In this document: positions 6,790-13,836 of the stretch, piece after piece
Position numbering within the stretch: position 1 is the first letter of the stretch
Layout of the letters: each line of letters starts with the position of its first letter
The notes under the pieces: generated by a model
Databases searched by the model: none
What the model was told of the DNA's origin: nothing
The model's input: only the letters and a program-made list of their open reading frames with translations
Assembly (NCBI GenBank): GCA_035535315.1
Contig: DATLQD010000070.1
Span: 1-22,122 of the forward strand
Direction of reading: 5' to 3'
Origin: DASQGA01 sp035535315
GTDB lineage: Bacteria > Actinomycetota > Thermoleophilia > Gaiellales > Gaiellaceae
DNA: 22,122 nt
Made by a program: the position numbers and the translations under genes

Positions 6790-8091
6790 TTGCCGATGCC
6801 TAAAGTCGTGCTCGCCGCAACGAGATCCCTTCGGGCACTGGACCCGAAACTGCCCGGATCGGTGTGGCTCGTCCAGAGCGTGTCCCTCGCCACCGCCGTC
6901 GGCTACGGCAGCGTTCTCCCTTACTCGGTCATCTACCTGCACGACGTCCGCGGCTTCTCGCTCGGCGTCGCAGGACTCGTGGCGGCGCTGCTCACCGGCA
7001 TGGGGATCGCCTCGGGCCCGGTCACAGGCGCCCTCGTCGACCGGCTGGGGACGCGCCCGGCGCTCCTCGGATCGCTCCTCCTCGCCGCCGCCGCCCTGGC
7101 GTCGTTCCCGCTCGTCCGGGAGCCGTGGCAAGCCTTCGCGCTCGCAGCCGTTGCCGGCGCCGGGTATGGAGGCATACACCCGACCGTCTCGAGCCTGATC
7201 GCGGCCCTGACGGCGCCGGAGCGCCGGCACGCCGCTTATGCGCTGCAGCGGGTGAGCGTCAACGCAGGCTTCGGGATCGGCGGTCTCATCGGCGGCTTGG
7301 TTGCCACGACCGACAAGCCCGGCAGCTTCACCATCGTCTTCCTGATCGCTGCCGGCTCGCTCCTCCCGGCGGCGATCGCGACGCTCGCGCTTCCCAGGGA
7401 CCCTTCAGGAGCAACGCTTCACCTGGACCGGGGCAGATATCGGGACGTTCTTCGGAGCCCCGTGCTGCTCAGGCTCATGGTGGTGAACACCGTGTTCGTG
7501 GCGGTCGGCTACGCGCTGCTCGCCGTCGTCATGCCGGTCTTTGCGAAGGGCGAAGCCGGCGTCACTGAGAGCATGCTCGGGCTGATCTTCCTCGCAAATA
7601 CCCTTTTCATCGTGATCGTGCAGCTTCCGCTCGCGCGGGCGCTCGAGGGCAGCAAGCGACTCGGCGTCCTCGCGGGCGCCGCCGCGTGCTGGGCGATCGG
7701 CTCCATGGTGGTGCTCGGCGGCGGGCTCTGGTTCCATGCGGCCATGGCGGCCGTCGTGATCGGTGTGGCCGGGATCGTCTACGGAATCGGCGAGTGCCTC
7801 CACGCGACGGTGATCGGCCCGCTCGTGGCCGATCTGGCGCCACCCCACATGCTCGGCCGCTACATGGGTCTCCTGACCCTGTCTTTCCAGCTCGGCATGA
7901 CCGTCGGCCCGGCGATCGGGGGCTTCCTCCTCGCCGCCTCGCCCACCGGGCTCTGGGCAGGTGCCGCAGCCCTCGTCGCGGTCGCCGGGCTCGGCGCACT
8001 CACGCTCTCCGAGCGTCTTCCCGAGCATGCGCGCACGACGCCCGCGGCTCCAAGGACGCCCGGCGAGCGGGGCGTCACCATGCCAGCCTAG
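6790..8091 (+). CDS. MFS transporter
   Basis: A 431-433 residue major facilitator with about 12 helices. Motif A, GALVDRLGTRPALL, lies in the loop after helix 2 at about residues 75-90; a basic central loop (LHLDRGRYRDVLRSPVLLRL) near 210-230 divides the two six-helix halves. There is a repeat of motif A-like spacing at LEGSKRLGVLAG in the second half. These features fit the DHA1-type efflux group, but no substrate can be assigned. The start is either TTG at 6790 or ATG at 6796; neither has a clear ribosome binding site, and a -10-like TATCCT lies at 6773-6778. It is divergent from the desaturase. The stop is embedded in a 12-bp palindrome preceding the small downstream gene. Confidence 0.92.
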   Translation: MPMPKVVLAATRSLRALDPKLPGSVWLVQSVSLATAVGYGSVLPYSVIYLHDVRGFSLGVAGLVAALLTGMGIASGPVTGALVDRLGTRPALLGSLLLAAAALASFPLVREPWQAFALAAVAGAGYGGIHPTVSSLIAALTAPERRHAAYALQRVSVNAGFGIGGLIGGLVATTDKPGSFTIVFLIAAGSLLPAAIATLALPRDPSGATLHLDRGRYRDVLRSPVLLRLMVVNTVFVAVGYALLAVVMPVFAKGEAGVTESMLGLIFLANTLFIVIVQLPLARALEGSKRLGVLAGAAACWAIGSMVVLGGGLWFHAAMAAVVIGVAGIVYGIGECLHATVIGPLVADLAPPHMLGRYMGLLTLSFQLGMTVGPAIGGFLLAASPTGLWAGAAALVAVAGLGALTLSERLPEHARTTPAAPRTPGERGVTMPA

Positions 8092-8095
8092 GCTG
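8084..8095. repeat. Perfect 12-bp palindrome upstream of the 61-residue gene
   Basis: CAGCCTAGGCTG covers the MFS stop codon (8089-8091) and the place where the -35 element of the next gene would fall. A perfect palindrome with no loop suggests a protein-binding site rather than an RNA hairpin. Confidence 0.45.
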
Positions 8096-8109
8096 CGCGC
8101 CCGCGACTG

Positions 8110-8115
8110 TAGGCT
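8110..8115 (+). promoter_or_regulatory. -10 element for the 61-residue gene
   Basis: TAGGCT ends six bases before the ATG at 8122 and no ribosome binding site is present, consistent with a leaderless transcript. No good -35 is seen; the 12-bp palindrome occupies that position. Confidence 0.4.
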
Positions 8116-8121
8116 CCGGCG

Positions 8122-8307
8122 ATGCGTGTCGTGCGCTGCTGGTGCGAGGAGCTGGTCGCGGCCAGGGACGACGAACAGCTCGCCGCGGCGCTACGCGATC
8201 ACATCGCCGAGGCCCACCCGGATGAGCCCCGCTCGGACGAAGACGTGCAGGCGCGAGTCGAGTCGGACGCGTACGAGCCGCCCGACCGCCCTCCCTGGGC
8301 CTACTGA
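8122..8307 (+). CDS. Small Cys/His protein, DUF1059-like
   Basis: A 61-residue acidic cytoplasmic protein. C6 and C8 near the N-terminus and H27 and H32 in a following helix (ALRDHIAEAHP) give a possible C-x-C/H-x4-H metal site. This layout, with a short beta segment then a helix ending in HxxxxH, resembles the small DUF1059 family. Codons are strongly G/C-ending over the full length, supporting a real gene. The C-terminus (YEPPDRPPWAY) is Pro/aromatic rich and looks flexible. It stands 30 bases after the MFS stop and converges on sucA with a nine-base gap. Family match and metal binding are inferred. Confidence 0.7.
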   Translation: MRVVRCWCEELVAARDDEQLAAALRDHIAEAHPDEPRSDEDVQARVESDAYEPPDRPPWAY

Positions 8308-8316
8308 TCTCCCGGG

Positions 8317-11151
8317 CTAGAGATCCAACGCTTCGCTGACGATGCGGTCCTGCTCGAGCAGGTGCGCTGTCGGATAGCCCTCGCTGGGGCTGGCCCGCCA
8401 GGCCCGGCCGCAGTAGCGCAGGTCCACCTCTGCCGGAAGCCCTTCCTCTAGGCGATGGCGAACGGCGCGCCAGGCGCCCATGTTCTGCGGTTCCTCCTGG
8501 ACCCACAGCACCTCGCGGAGGTTGGGATAGCGGGAGAGAAGCTCGTCGTACTGCGCGACCGGGAACGGATAGAGCTGCTCGAGGCGCGCGACTGCGACCC
8601 GCTCCGCGCTCTCCAGCTCCTCGTGACCGACGATGTCGTAGTAGATCTTCCCGGTGCAGAAGATGAGGCGCTGGGTCTGGCGGCGCGCCTCTTCGTCCAG
8701 TCGCGGGTCGTCGAGGAGAGGCTGGAAGGATCCCTCGGTGAGGTCGGTGGCCCGCGACGTCGCCTGCTTCAACCGGAGCAGGCTCTTCGGCGTGAAGAGG
8801 ATGAGCGGACGTGCCTTGGGATGAAGCGCCTGGCGGCGGAGCACGTGGAAGTACTGAGCAGCCGTCGTGGCGTTCACGATCCGGATGTTCTCCTGTGCCG
8901 CCATCTGCATGAAGCGTTCGAGCCGCGCGCTGGAGTGCTCCGGCCCATTTCCTTCGTAGCCGTGCGGGAGAAGCAGCGTGATCCGTGACGTCTGGCCCCA
9001 CTTCGAGAGCCCGGAGACGACGAACTGGTCGACAATCACCTGCGCCGCATTCACGAAGTCGCCGAACTGCGCTTCCCAGAGGACGAGGGCGTTGGGCGTC
9101 GCGACCGCGTAGCCGTACTCGAATCCGAGCGCGCCCACCTCGGAGAGCGGCGAGTTGTAGATCTCGATCGGAGCCTCGGCGCCCGAGAGGTGCTGGATCG
9201 GAGTCCACGTCTTGCCCGTCTTCGCGTCGTGCAGGACGAGGTGGCGGTGCGCGAACGTGCCCCGTTCAGTGTCCTGGCCAGTCAGCCGCACCGGCGTCCC
9301 CTCGCGGGCCAGGGAGCCAATGGCGAACGCCTCAGCCTGCGCCCAGTCGATCCCACCTTTGTCGCCCAGCGTCTCGAGCCGACGCTCGAGCTGTTTCGCG
9401 AGCTTGGGGTGGACCGTGAAGCCGTCCGGAACGGCGAGAAGCTCGCGGTTCAGCAGCTCGAGCGTCTCCCGAGGAACGCGCGTCTCCGGCTGCTCGCTGC
9501 CGACGCGGCCAAGACGCCGCTCCTTCTGCGGTACGCCCCCGCCGGCCTCGAGCGTCTCACGCAACTGCTCGTGCGCGGCCTTCATCCTGGCCTGGACCTC
9601 CTCCACGAGGGCATCGGCCTCCGCGCGAGTGATCACGCCTGCCTCGACCAGCGCGTCCGCGTACTGCTCGCGCACGGTCGGATGGCTCTCGATCTTCTCG
9701 TACATGAGCGGCTGGGTGTAAGCGGGCTCGTCACCCTCGTTGTGCCCGAAGCGCCGGTAGCCGACGAGGTCGACGACGACGTCGTGGCCGAACTCCGCGC
9801 GGAAGGCCATCGCGAGCCTGATTGCGTGCACCGCGCCCTCCGCGTCGTCGGCGTTCACGTGGACGATCGGGATGTCGAAGCCCTTGGCGAGGTCGCTCGA
9901 GTAGCGGGTCGAGCGCCCCTCGGACGGGTCGGTCGTGAACCCAAGCTGATTGTTCGCGATCAAATGCAGAGTCCCGCCCGTCGAGTACCCCTCCAGCGAC
10001 TCGAGGTTCAGCGTCTCCGCGACCACGCCCTCCCCCGGGAAGGCAGCATCGCCGTGGATCAGGACCGAGAGTGCGACGCTCGGATCATGCCGCCCCTCGG
10101 GGGACTCGTGATCGGTCTGCGCAGCCCTCGTCGACCCCTCGACCACCGGGTCGACGAACTCGAGGTGGCTCGGATTCGACGCGAGCTCCACCTCCACGTC
10201 GCCGCTGGCCGTCTTTCGCGTCCCGTGCGATCCGTAGTGGTACTTGACGTCTCCCGTCCCGCCCTCCGGATCCGAAGCTACCGCCTCGAGCAGCCGCTCG
10301 CCCTCGAACTCGCGGAGGATCACGTCGTAGGGGCGCCCGACCGTGTGCGCGATCACGCTCAGACGGCCGCGATGCGCCATGCCGAGAAGGACCTTCCGGG
10401 CGCCGTCCGCCGAGGACAGCTCGATCGCCTCGTCCAGCATCGGGACCATTGCGTCCAGGCCCTCGATCGAGAATTGCTTTTGCCCCAGGAACGCCCGTCT
10501 GAGATAGCGCTCGAAGCCCTCGACCTCCGAGAGGCGCGTCAGCAGGAGCTTCTTCTCATCGGGTGAGAACTCCTGGTGGTAGCGGCCCGATTCGATCGCC
10601 CGGCGGAGCCACACCCGCTCCTCGTGGCTCGAGATGTGCTCGATCTCGTAAGCCATCGTCCCGCAGTAGGTCTCGCGCAGGCGCGGAAGCGCCTCGGCGA
10701 GCGTGTCGCCCGGGACGTAGAGACGCAGGACGTTCGCCGGCACTTTCGCCTGGAGCTCCGGCGTCAGCCTCGGCTGCAGGCGCTCCGGGTCGAGCGCCGG
10801 GTCTCCTGGAGGGTCGGTTCCGAGCGGGTCGAGGCGAGCAGCGTTGTGGCCGTGCATCCGATGTGCCTTCACAAGCGCCATCGCAGCCCCAACAGCGCCG
10901 AGGAGCGTCTCGTCGACGTGGGTCTCGGTCACGGTGCCGACCGCCGTCGCTGCACCGTTGCCGCTGTCTCCGAGCGCTGGATACAGCTCCCGGATGCGCT
11001 GGACGAGCGGGTCGCCCTCGAGCAGGTCCGGTGGAGCCGCTTCGAAGAGGGCACGCCAGGCCGGGTCGACCGACTCCGGCGAATTTAGATACTGGAAGAA
11101 GAGCTCCCGGACAAAACCCGAGTTGAGGTCTTCAAGCTGCTCGAACCCCAC
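8317..11151 (-). CDS. sucA: 2-oxoglutarate dehydrogenase E1 component
   Basis: Thiamine-diphosphate-dependent decarboxylase of the 2-oxoglutarate dehydrogenase complex (TCA cycle), 944 residues, the usual length. The N-terminal element for binding the complex core (FVRELFFQYLNSPESVDPAWR) is followed by HRMHGHNAARLDPLG (95-111), HRGRLSVIAHTVGRP (260-274), and the ThDP/Mg motif GDAAFPGEG (367-375) through NNQLGF (400-405). The C-terminal transketolase-like domain carries EAQFGDF and LPHGYEGNGPEHSSAR. There is no N-terminal acyltransferase fusion as found in mycobacterial Kgd or corynebacterial OdhA. The start is GTG at 11151, six bases after the stop of the upstream dehydrogenase and without a Shine-Dalgarno site, so it is probably translationally coupled. 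No sucB lies nearby. Confidence 0.97.
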   Translation of the reverse strand: MGFEQLEDLNSGFVRELFFQYLNSPESVDPAWRALFEAAPPDLLEGDPLVQRIRELYPALGDSGNGAATAVGTVTETHVDETLLGAVGAAMALVKAHRMHGHNAARLDPLGTDPPGDPALDPERLQPRLTPELQAKVPANVLRLYVPGDTLAEALPRLRETYCGTMAYEIEHISSHEERVWLRRAIESGRYHQEFSPDEKKLLLTRLSEVEGFERYLRRAFLGQKQFSIEGLDAMVPMLDEAIELSSADGARKVLLGMAHRGRLSVIAHTVGRPYDVILREFEGERLLEAVASDPEGGTGDVKYHYGSHGTRKTASGDVEVELASNPSHLEFVDPVVEGSTRAAQTDHESPEGRHDPSVALSVLIHGDAAFPGEGVVAETLNLESLEGYSTGGTLHLIANNQLGFTTDPSEGRSTRYSSDLAKGFDIPIVHVNADDAEGAVHAIRLAMAFRAEFGHDVVVDLVGYRRFGHNEGDEPAYTQPLMYEKIESHPTVREQYADALVEAGVITRAEADALVEEVQARMKAAHEQLRETLEAGGGVPQKERRLGRVGSEQPETRVPRETLELLNRELLAVPDGFTVHPKLAKQLERRLETLGDKGGIDWAQAEAFAIGSLAREGTPVRLTGQDTERGTFAHRHLVLHDAKTGKTWTPIQHLSGAEAPIEIYNSPLSEVGALGFEYGYAVATPNALVLWEAQFGDFVNAAQVIVDQFVVSGLSKWGQTSRITLLLPHGYEGNGPEHSSARLERFMQMAAQENIRIVNATTAAQYFHVLRRQALHPKARPLILFTPKSLLRLKQATSRATDLTEGSFQPLLDDPRLDEEARRQTQRLIFCTGKIYYDIVGHEELESAERVAVARLEQLYPFPVAQYDELLSRYPNLREVLWVQEEPQNMGAWRAVRHRLEEGLPAEVDLRYCGRAWRASPSEGYPTAHLLEQDRIVSEALDL

Positions 11152-11157
11152 GTCGAT

Positions 11158-12141
11158 TCAGGATAGCGAGGACACCACTTGCCGGTTCACGACGTTCTCC
11201 GGAACCCGGCCCTCGAGGAGAACGCTCTTGAGGGCGGAGACGCAGAGCATCCCCATGGCCGTCCGCGTCTCGTGGGTCGCGCTCCCGAGGTGTGGTGTCA
11301 GCACGACGTTATCCAGGCCTAGGAGCCCCTCGTGCACCGCCGGCTCGTGCTCGAAGACGTCGAGCGCCGCGCCGGCGATCTCCCCTCCGACGAGCCCCTC
11401 GACCAAGGCGTCCTCGTCGACGATCGGCCCGCGAGCCGTATTGACCAGGAAGGCGTCTCGCCGCATGGCGCGAAGCTCCTCCCGTCCGATCAGGTGCCGC
11501 GTCTCGGGGAGGAGCGGACAGTGGAGGCTGACGATATCCGAGCACTCCAAGAGCTCCGCCAGCGGCAGCCATTCGTACGGAGAGGGGCGCGGCCCGCCGG
11601 ACGACGTGTAGACGACGCGCATCCCGAGTTCCCGGCCGAGACGGGCGACCTCGCCGCCGATTCGCCCGAGCCCGACGATCCCCAGTGTGCGCCCGCGCGG
11701 CGAGGAGCCGAGCATGAAGGTGGGCGCCCAGTCCCACCTCACGCCGGAGCGCAGAAACCGGTCGCCCTCGCTAACGCGCCGGGCGAGGCCGAGCATGAGT
11801 GCGATCGCGAGCTCGGCCGTCGCCTCAGTGAGCACGTCGGGCGTGTTCGCGACGATAACCCCACGCCGCGTCGCGGCGTCCAGGTCGACGTTGTCGTAAC
11901 CGACGGCGTAGTTCGCGACGACCCGGAGGCCGTCGCCCGCGGCGGCGAGCAGTTCCTCGTCGACCTGGTCGCTCAGCATCGTCACGAGACCCGAGCAGCC
12001 TCTCGCGCTCGCCAGGAGCTCCGAGCGGTCCGGCGGACGCTCCGAATCGTGGACGCGGAGGTCGAAAAGCCGGTCCAGTTCGGAATGCACCGGGCTGGGT
12101 ACTCGTCGTGTGAGGAAAACTCTCAGTGCCAAAAAATCCAC
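11158..12141 (-). CDS. D-2-hydroxyacid dehydrogenase (glyoxylate/hydroxypyruvate reductase-like)
   Basis: NAD(P)H-dependent reductase of 2-keto acids, 327 residues from GTG at 12141. The dinucleotide motif GIVGLGRIGGEVARLG spans about 154-169; the catalytic triad is R237 (NTARGPIVDE), E266 (DVFEHEP) and H284 (LTPHLGSAT). The N-terminal VFLTRRVP is typical of glyoxylate reductase/glycerate dehydrogenase members. A TTG at 12132 is an attractive alternative start (324 residues): GAGGTG lies six bases before it, and the family's N-terminus usually begins one or two residues before the VF-TRR strand. It is followed by sucA after six bases, probably an operon. It is divergent from a histidine kinase with starts only about 36-45 bases apart. 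Confidence 0.92.
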   Translation of the reverse strand: MDFLALRVFLTRRVPSPVHSELDRLFDLRVHDSERPPDRSELLASARGCSGLVTMLSDQVDEELLAAAGDGLRVVANYAVGYDNVDLDAATRRGVIVANTPDVLTEATAELAIALMLGLARRVSEGDRFLRSGVRWDWAPTFMLGSSPRGRTLGIVGLGRIGGEVARLGRELGMRVVYTSSGGPRPSPYEWLPLAELLECSDIVSLHCPLLPETRHLIGREELRAMRRDAFLVNTARGPIVDEDALVEGLVGGEIAGAALDVFEHEPAVHEGLLGLDNVVLTPHLGSATHETRTAMGMLCVSALKSVLLEGRVPENVVNRQVVSSLS

Positions 12142-12163
12142 CTCGTCCGCCCGGAACCGGCGC

Positions 12164-12169
12164 TAATCT
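12164..12169 (+). promoter_or_regulatory. -10 element for the histidine kinase gene
   Basis: TAATCT ends seven bases before GTG at 12177, the same geometry as padR. No ribosome binding site precedes the GTG. No strong -35 was seen. Confidence 0.45.
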
Positions 12170-12176
12170 TCCCCCG

Positions 12177-13355
12177 GTGCGCGAGCTGACGCCCGAGCTA
12201 CGCGCTTTATACGACCTCGCGCGCGGCGCCGCCCAGGGAGGGATCGGCGTGGACGAGTTGCTCGAGCGCGTCTGCGTGTCGGTGGTCGACAGCCTCGGCT
12301 TCGAGCGCTGCGGGGTCGGCCGGTTCGATCCGGAGACGGGGGTGATCACTCCGGTCGTCAGCCATGGTGTGCCGCGGGACGAGGTGCCGACGGTCAACCT
12401 CGACGAGCAGCCGCTCCTACAGCGGGCCCTCGAGCGGGGAGAGGCAGTCCTCGCGGACGCCCGGGGCTCGGGGGGCCTCTCCTCTGCTTTGACGGAGCAG
12501 TTCGGTGTTGTGACGGTTCTGGCCGTACCCCTGCTCGCGGAGGGACGCTGCCTCGGCTTCCTCGCTGCCGACCGTGGTGGAGGAGCCTTCGACCTCGACG
12601 AGAGCGCGCTCGATCTCATGACCACGATCGGCGCGTTCGGCGGCGCGCTCCTGCACCGGGCGCTCGAGTCGTCCGAGCTCGAGAGCGTCAACGAGGTCGC
12701 ACGGAACTTCATCGCGCTGGCATCCCACGAGCTCAGGACCCCGGCGGCGGTCGTGCACGGCATCGCTTCGACGCTCCACCTCCGCGGAGATCTCCTCGAT
12801 GCTGAGCAGCTGCACCATCTCCGCGCCACGCTCTACCAACAGACCGATCGGCTCAGGCGCCTGGTCGACCAACTTCTCGACCTTTCGCGTCTCGAGGCGA
12901 ACGCGATTTCGATCTCCGTGATCAACTTCCCTGTGCGGCGCCGCGTCGAGGAGCTCGTGCTGATGCTGGCAGCAGATCACGTGTTCGAGATCGAGCTCCG
13001 CATCGATCCGTCGCTCGAGACGGTCGCCGATCCCGAAGCCTTCGATCGGATCGTGTCCAACTTGCTGACGAACGCGCTTCGGTACGGGAAGCCTCCGGTC
13101 TCGGTGGACGCACAGCAAACCGACCGGCACTTCCGCCTTGCCGTCGAGGATCACGGGGAGGGGGTCGCAGGCGAGTTCGTCCCGCATCTCTTCGAGCGCT
13201 TCGCGCGCGGCAGCCCCGCCGCCCATGGAACCATCGGGTCCGGGCTCGGGCTCTCGATCGCACAGTCGTATGCGCGTGCGCACGGGGGCGACCTTCTTTA
13301 CGGAAAGGCGAGCCCAAGCGGCGCGCGGTTCGAGCTAGTCCTCCCCGTCAGCTAG
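12177..13355 (+). CDS. GAF-domain sensor histidine kinase
   Basis: A 392-residue soluble kinase (no membrane segments or signal peptide). Residues ~8-160 form a GAF sensor domain (ELLERVCVSVVDSLGFERCGVGRFD ... VLAVPLLAEGRCLGFLAADR). The HisKA helix contains the phospho-acceptor in FIALASHELRTP (H184), and the ATPase domain shows the N box DRIVSNLLTNALRYG, G1 VEDHGEGV and G2 GSGLGLSI. The chosen GTG follows a -10-like TAATCT by seven bases; the frame extends upstream to 12126 but that would overlap the divergent dehydrogenase start and adds Pro-rich sequence. No response regulator is adjacent, so it is an orphan kinase. The GAF ligand is unknown. Its 3' end overlaps the convergent small gene by four bases. 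Confidence 0.93.
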   Translation: MRELTPELRALYDLARGAAQGGIGVDELLERVCVSVVDSLGFERCGVGRFDPETGVITPVVSHGVPRDEVPTVNLDEQPLLQRALERGEAVLADARGSGGLSSALTEQFGVVTVLAVPLLAEGRCLGFLAADRGGGAFDLDESALDLMTTIGAFGGALLHRALESSELESVNEVARNFIALASHELRTPAAVVHGIASTLHLRGDLLDAEQLHHLRATLYQQTDRLRRLVDQLLDLSRLEANAISISVINFPVRRRVEELVLMLAADHVFEIELRIDPSLETVADPEAFDRIVSNLLTNALRYGKPPVSVDAQQTDRHFRLAVEDHGEGVAGEFVPHLFERFARGSPAAHGTIGSGLGLSIAQSYARAHGGDLLYGKASPSGARFELVLPVS

Positions 13356-13648
13356 GTAGGACGTGCCGGAGGGACGACCGGCAACCCGGCCGCGACCTGC
13401 CTTCTGCCGCCCGCCTCGTAGATCACGTCGACCGAGTCGTGCTTCCGGTACGTGCCTGCGATCCCGAGGAAGATGCTGGCCCAGCGGATGAAGCCGAGCC
13501 GGCCCTCCTGAGCGAGCGGCTTCGTGAACTCAAGCACGCGCCCGCGTACAACGTAGTCGGTCCAGGGCGTCTGCGGCACGCCGTTCACGTACACCTCGAG
13601 CGGCTCCGCGACATAGTCGGGCAGTGGAACAGTCCAGGCTTCAGCCAC
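13352..13648 (-). CDS. Small predicted beta-rich protein of unknown function
   Basis: A 98-residue protein from GTG at 13648. Its core alternates hydrophobic strands: EPLEVYVNGVPQTPWTDYVV, GRVLEFTKPLAQEGRLGFIRW, and then KHDSVDVIYEAGGRR. The VYVNG-x-DYxV-x-LEFxxPL-x-GxLGFxRW pattern resembles beta modules seen in phage tail-fibre and other surface proteins, but I cannot assign a family. The frame stays open to 13747; the 33 upstream codons end mainly in A/T, unlike the rest, so that part is probably non-coding. The start codon sits in the loop of a 13-bp hairpin. There is no signal peptide. It is convergent with the histidine kinase (four-base overlap) and divergent from ctaC. Confidence 0.68.
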   Translation of the reverse strand: MAEAWTVPLPDYVAEPLEVYVNGVPQTPWTDYVVRGRVLEFTKPLAQEGRLGFIRWASIFLGIAGTYRKHDSVDVIYEAGGRRQVAAGLPVVPPARPT

Positions 13649-13670
13649 CGAAGGACCGAAGCCTAGACTG
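13630..13670 (-). repeat. 13-bp hairpin enclosing the start of the small beta-rich gene
   Basis: CAGTCCAGGCTTC (13630-13642) is complementary to GAAGCCTAGACTG (13658-13670) at 12 of 13 positions. In minus-strand RNA the odd pair is a U-G wobble, so all 13 pair; in plus-strand RNA it is a C-A mismatch. The 15-base loop contains the GTG at 13646-13648. The strand asymmetry favours a role in the minus-strand mRNA. Confidence 0.6.
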
Positions 13671-13821
13671 GTCTTGCCCCCCTCGCGCTGAGCACAATCT
13701 CTCTCACGAACACCCCAAAAGACGTACTCACCCTCACGCGCACTCAATCACAGAAGGGGTGAGACCTGAATCCCTCTTTCGAGTGAATCGCCTCTATGTG
13801 GCCGGGTCTCCGGGCTGCCCA
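13671..13821. other. Intergenic region before ctaC, lower GC
   Basis: About 150 bases of visibly lower GC than the flanking genes, between the small minus-strand gene and the cta cluster. It holds CTCAC at 13703-13707, 13727-13731 and 13733-13737 and the inverse GTGAG at 13759-13763; CTCACCC (13727-13733) and GGGTGAG (13757-13763) are an exact 7-bp inverted repeat. It may contain regulatory sites; none is recognised. Confidence 0.35.
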
Positions 13822-13827
13822 TAGAAT
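13822..13827 (+). promoter_or_regulatory. -10 element for the cta oxidase cluster
   Basis: TAGAAT matches the -10 consensus at five of six positions and ends nine bases before the TTG start of ctaC. Its TAG is also the nearest upstream in-frame stop, so ctaC cannot start further upstream. No ribosome binding site is present. No clear -35 was found. Confidence 0.5.
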
Positions 13828-13836
13828 CCTGGCGCC

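Noticed and set aside
5588..6790. Long minus-strand open frame (about 400 codons) across the desaturase and its leader
   Set aside because: It is another frame of the same strand over a gene with complete His boxes; its product is Arg/Pro/Gly-rich with no recognisable domain, as expected in high-GC DNA.
8075..9208. Minus-strand open frame of 377 codons overlapping the 3' half of sucA and the small Cys/His gene
   Set aside because: Out-of-frame shadow, Arg/Pro-rich.
9190..10566. Plus-strand open frame of 458 codons inside sucA
   Set aside because: Antisense to well-conserved sucA in the codon-mirrored frame; no domain recognised.
13649..13747. N-terminal extension of the small beta-rich protein
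   Set aside because: The 33 codons end mostly in A/T, unlike the downstream codons, and the composition matches the intergenic region.
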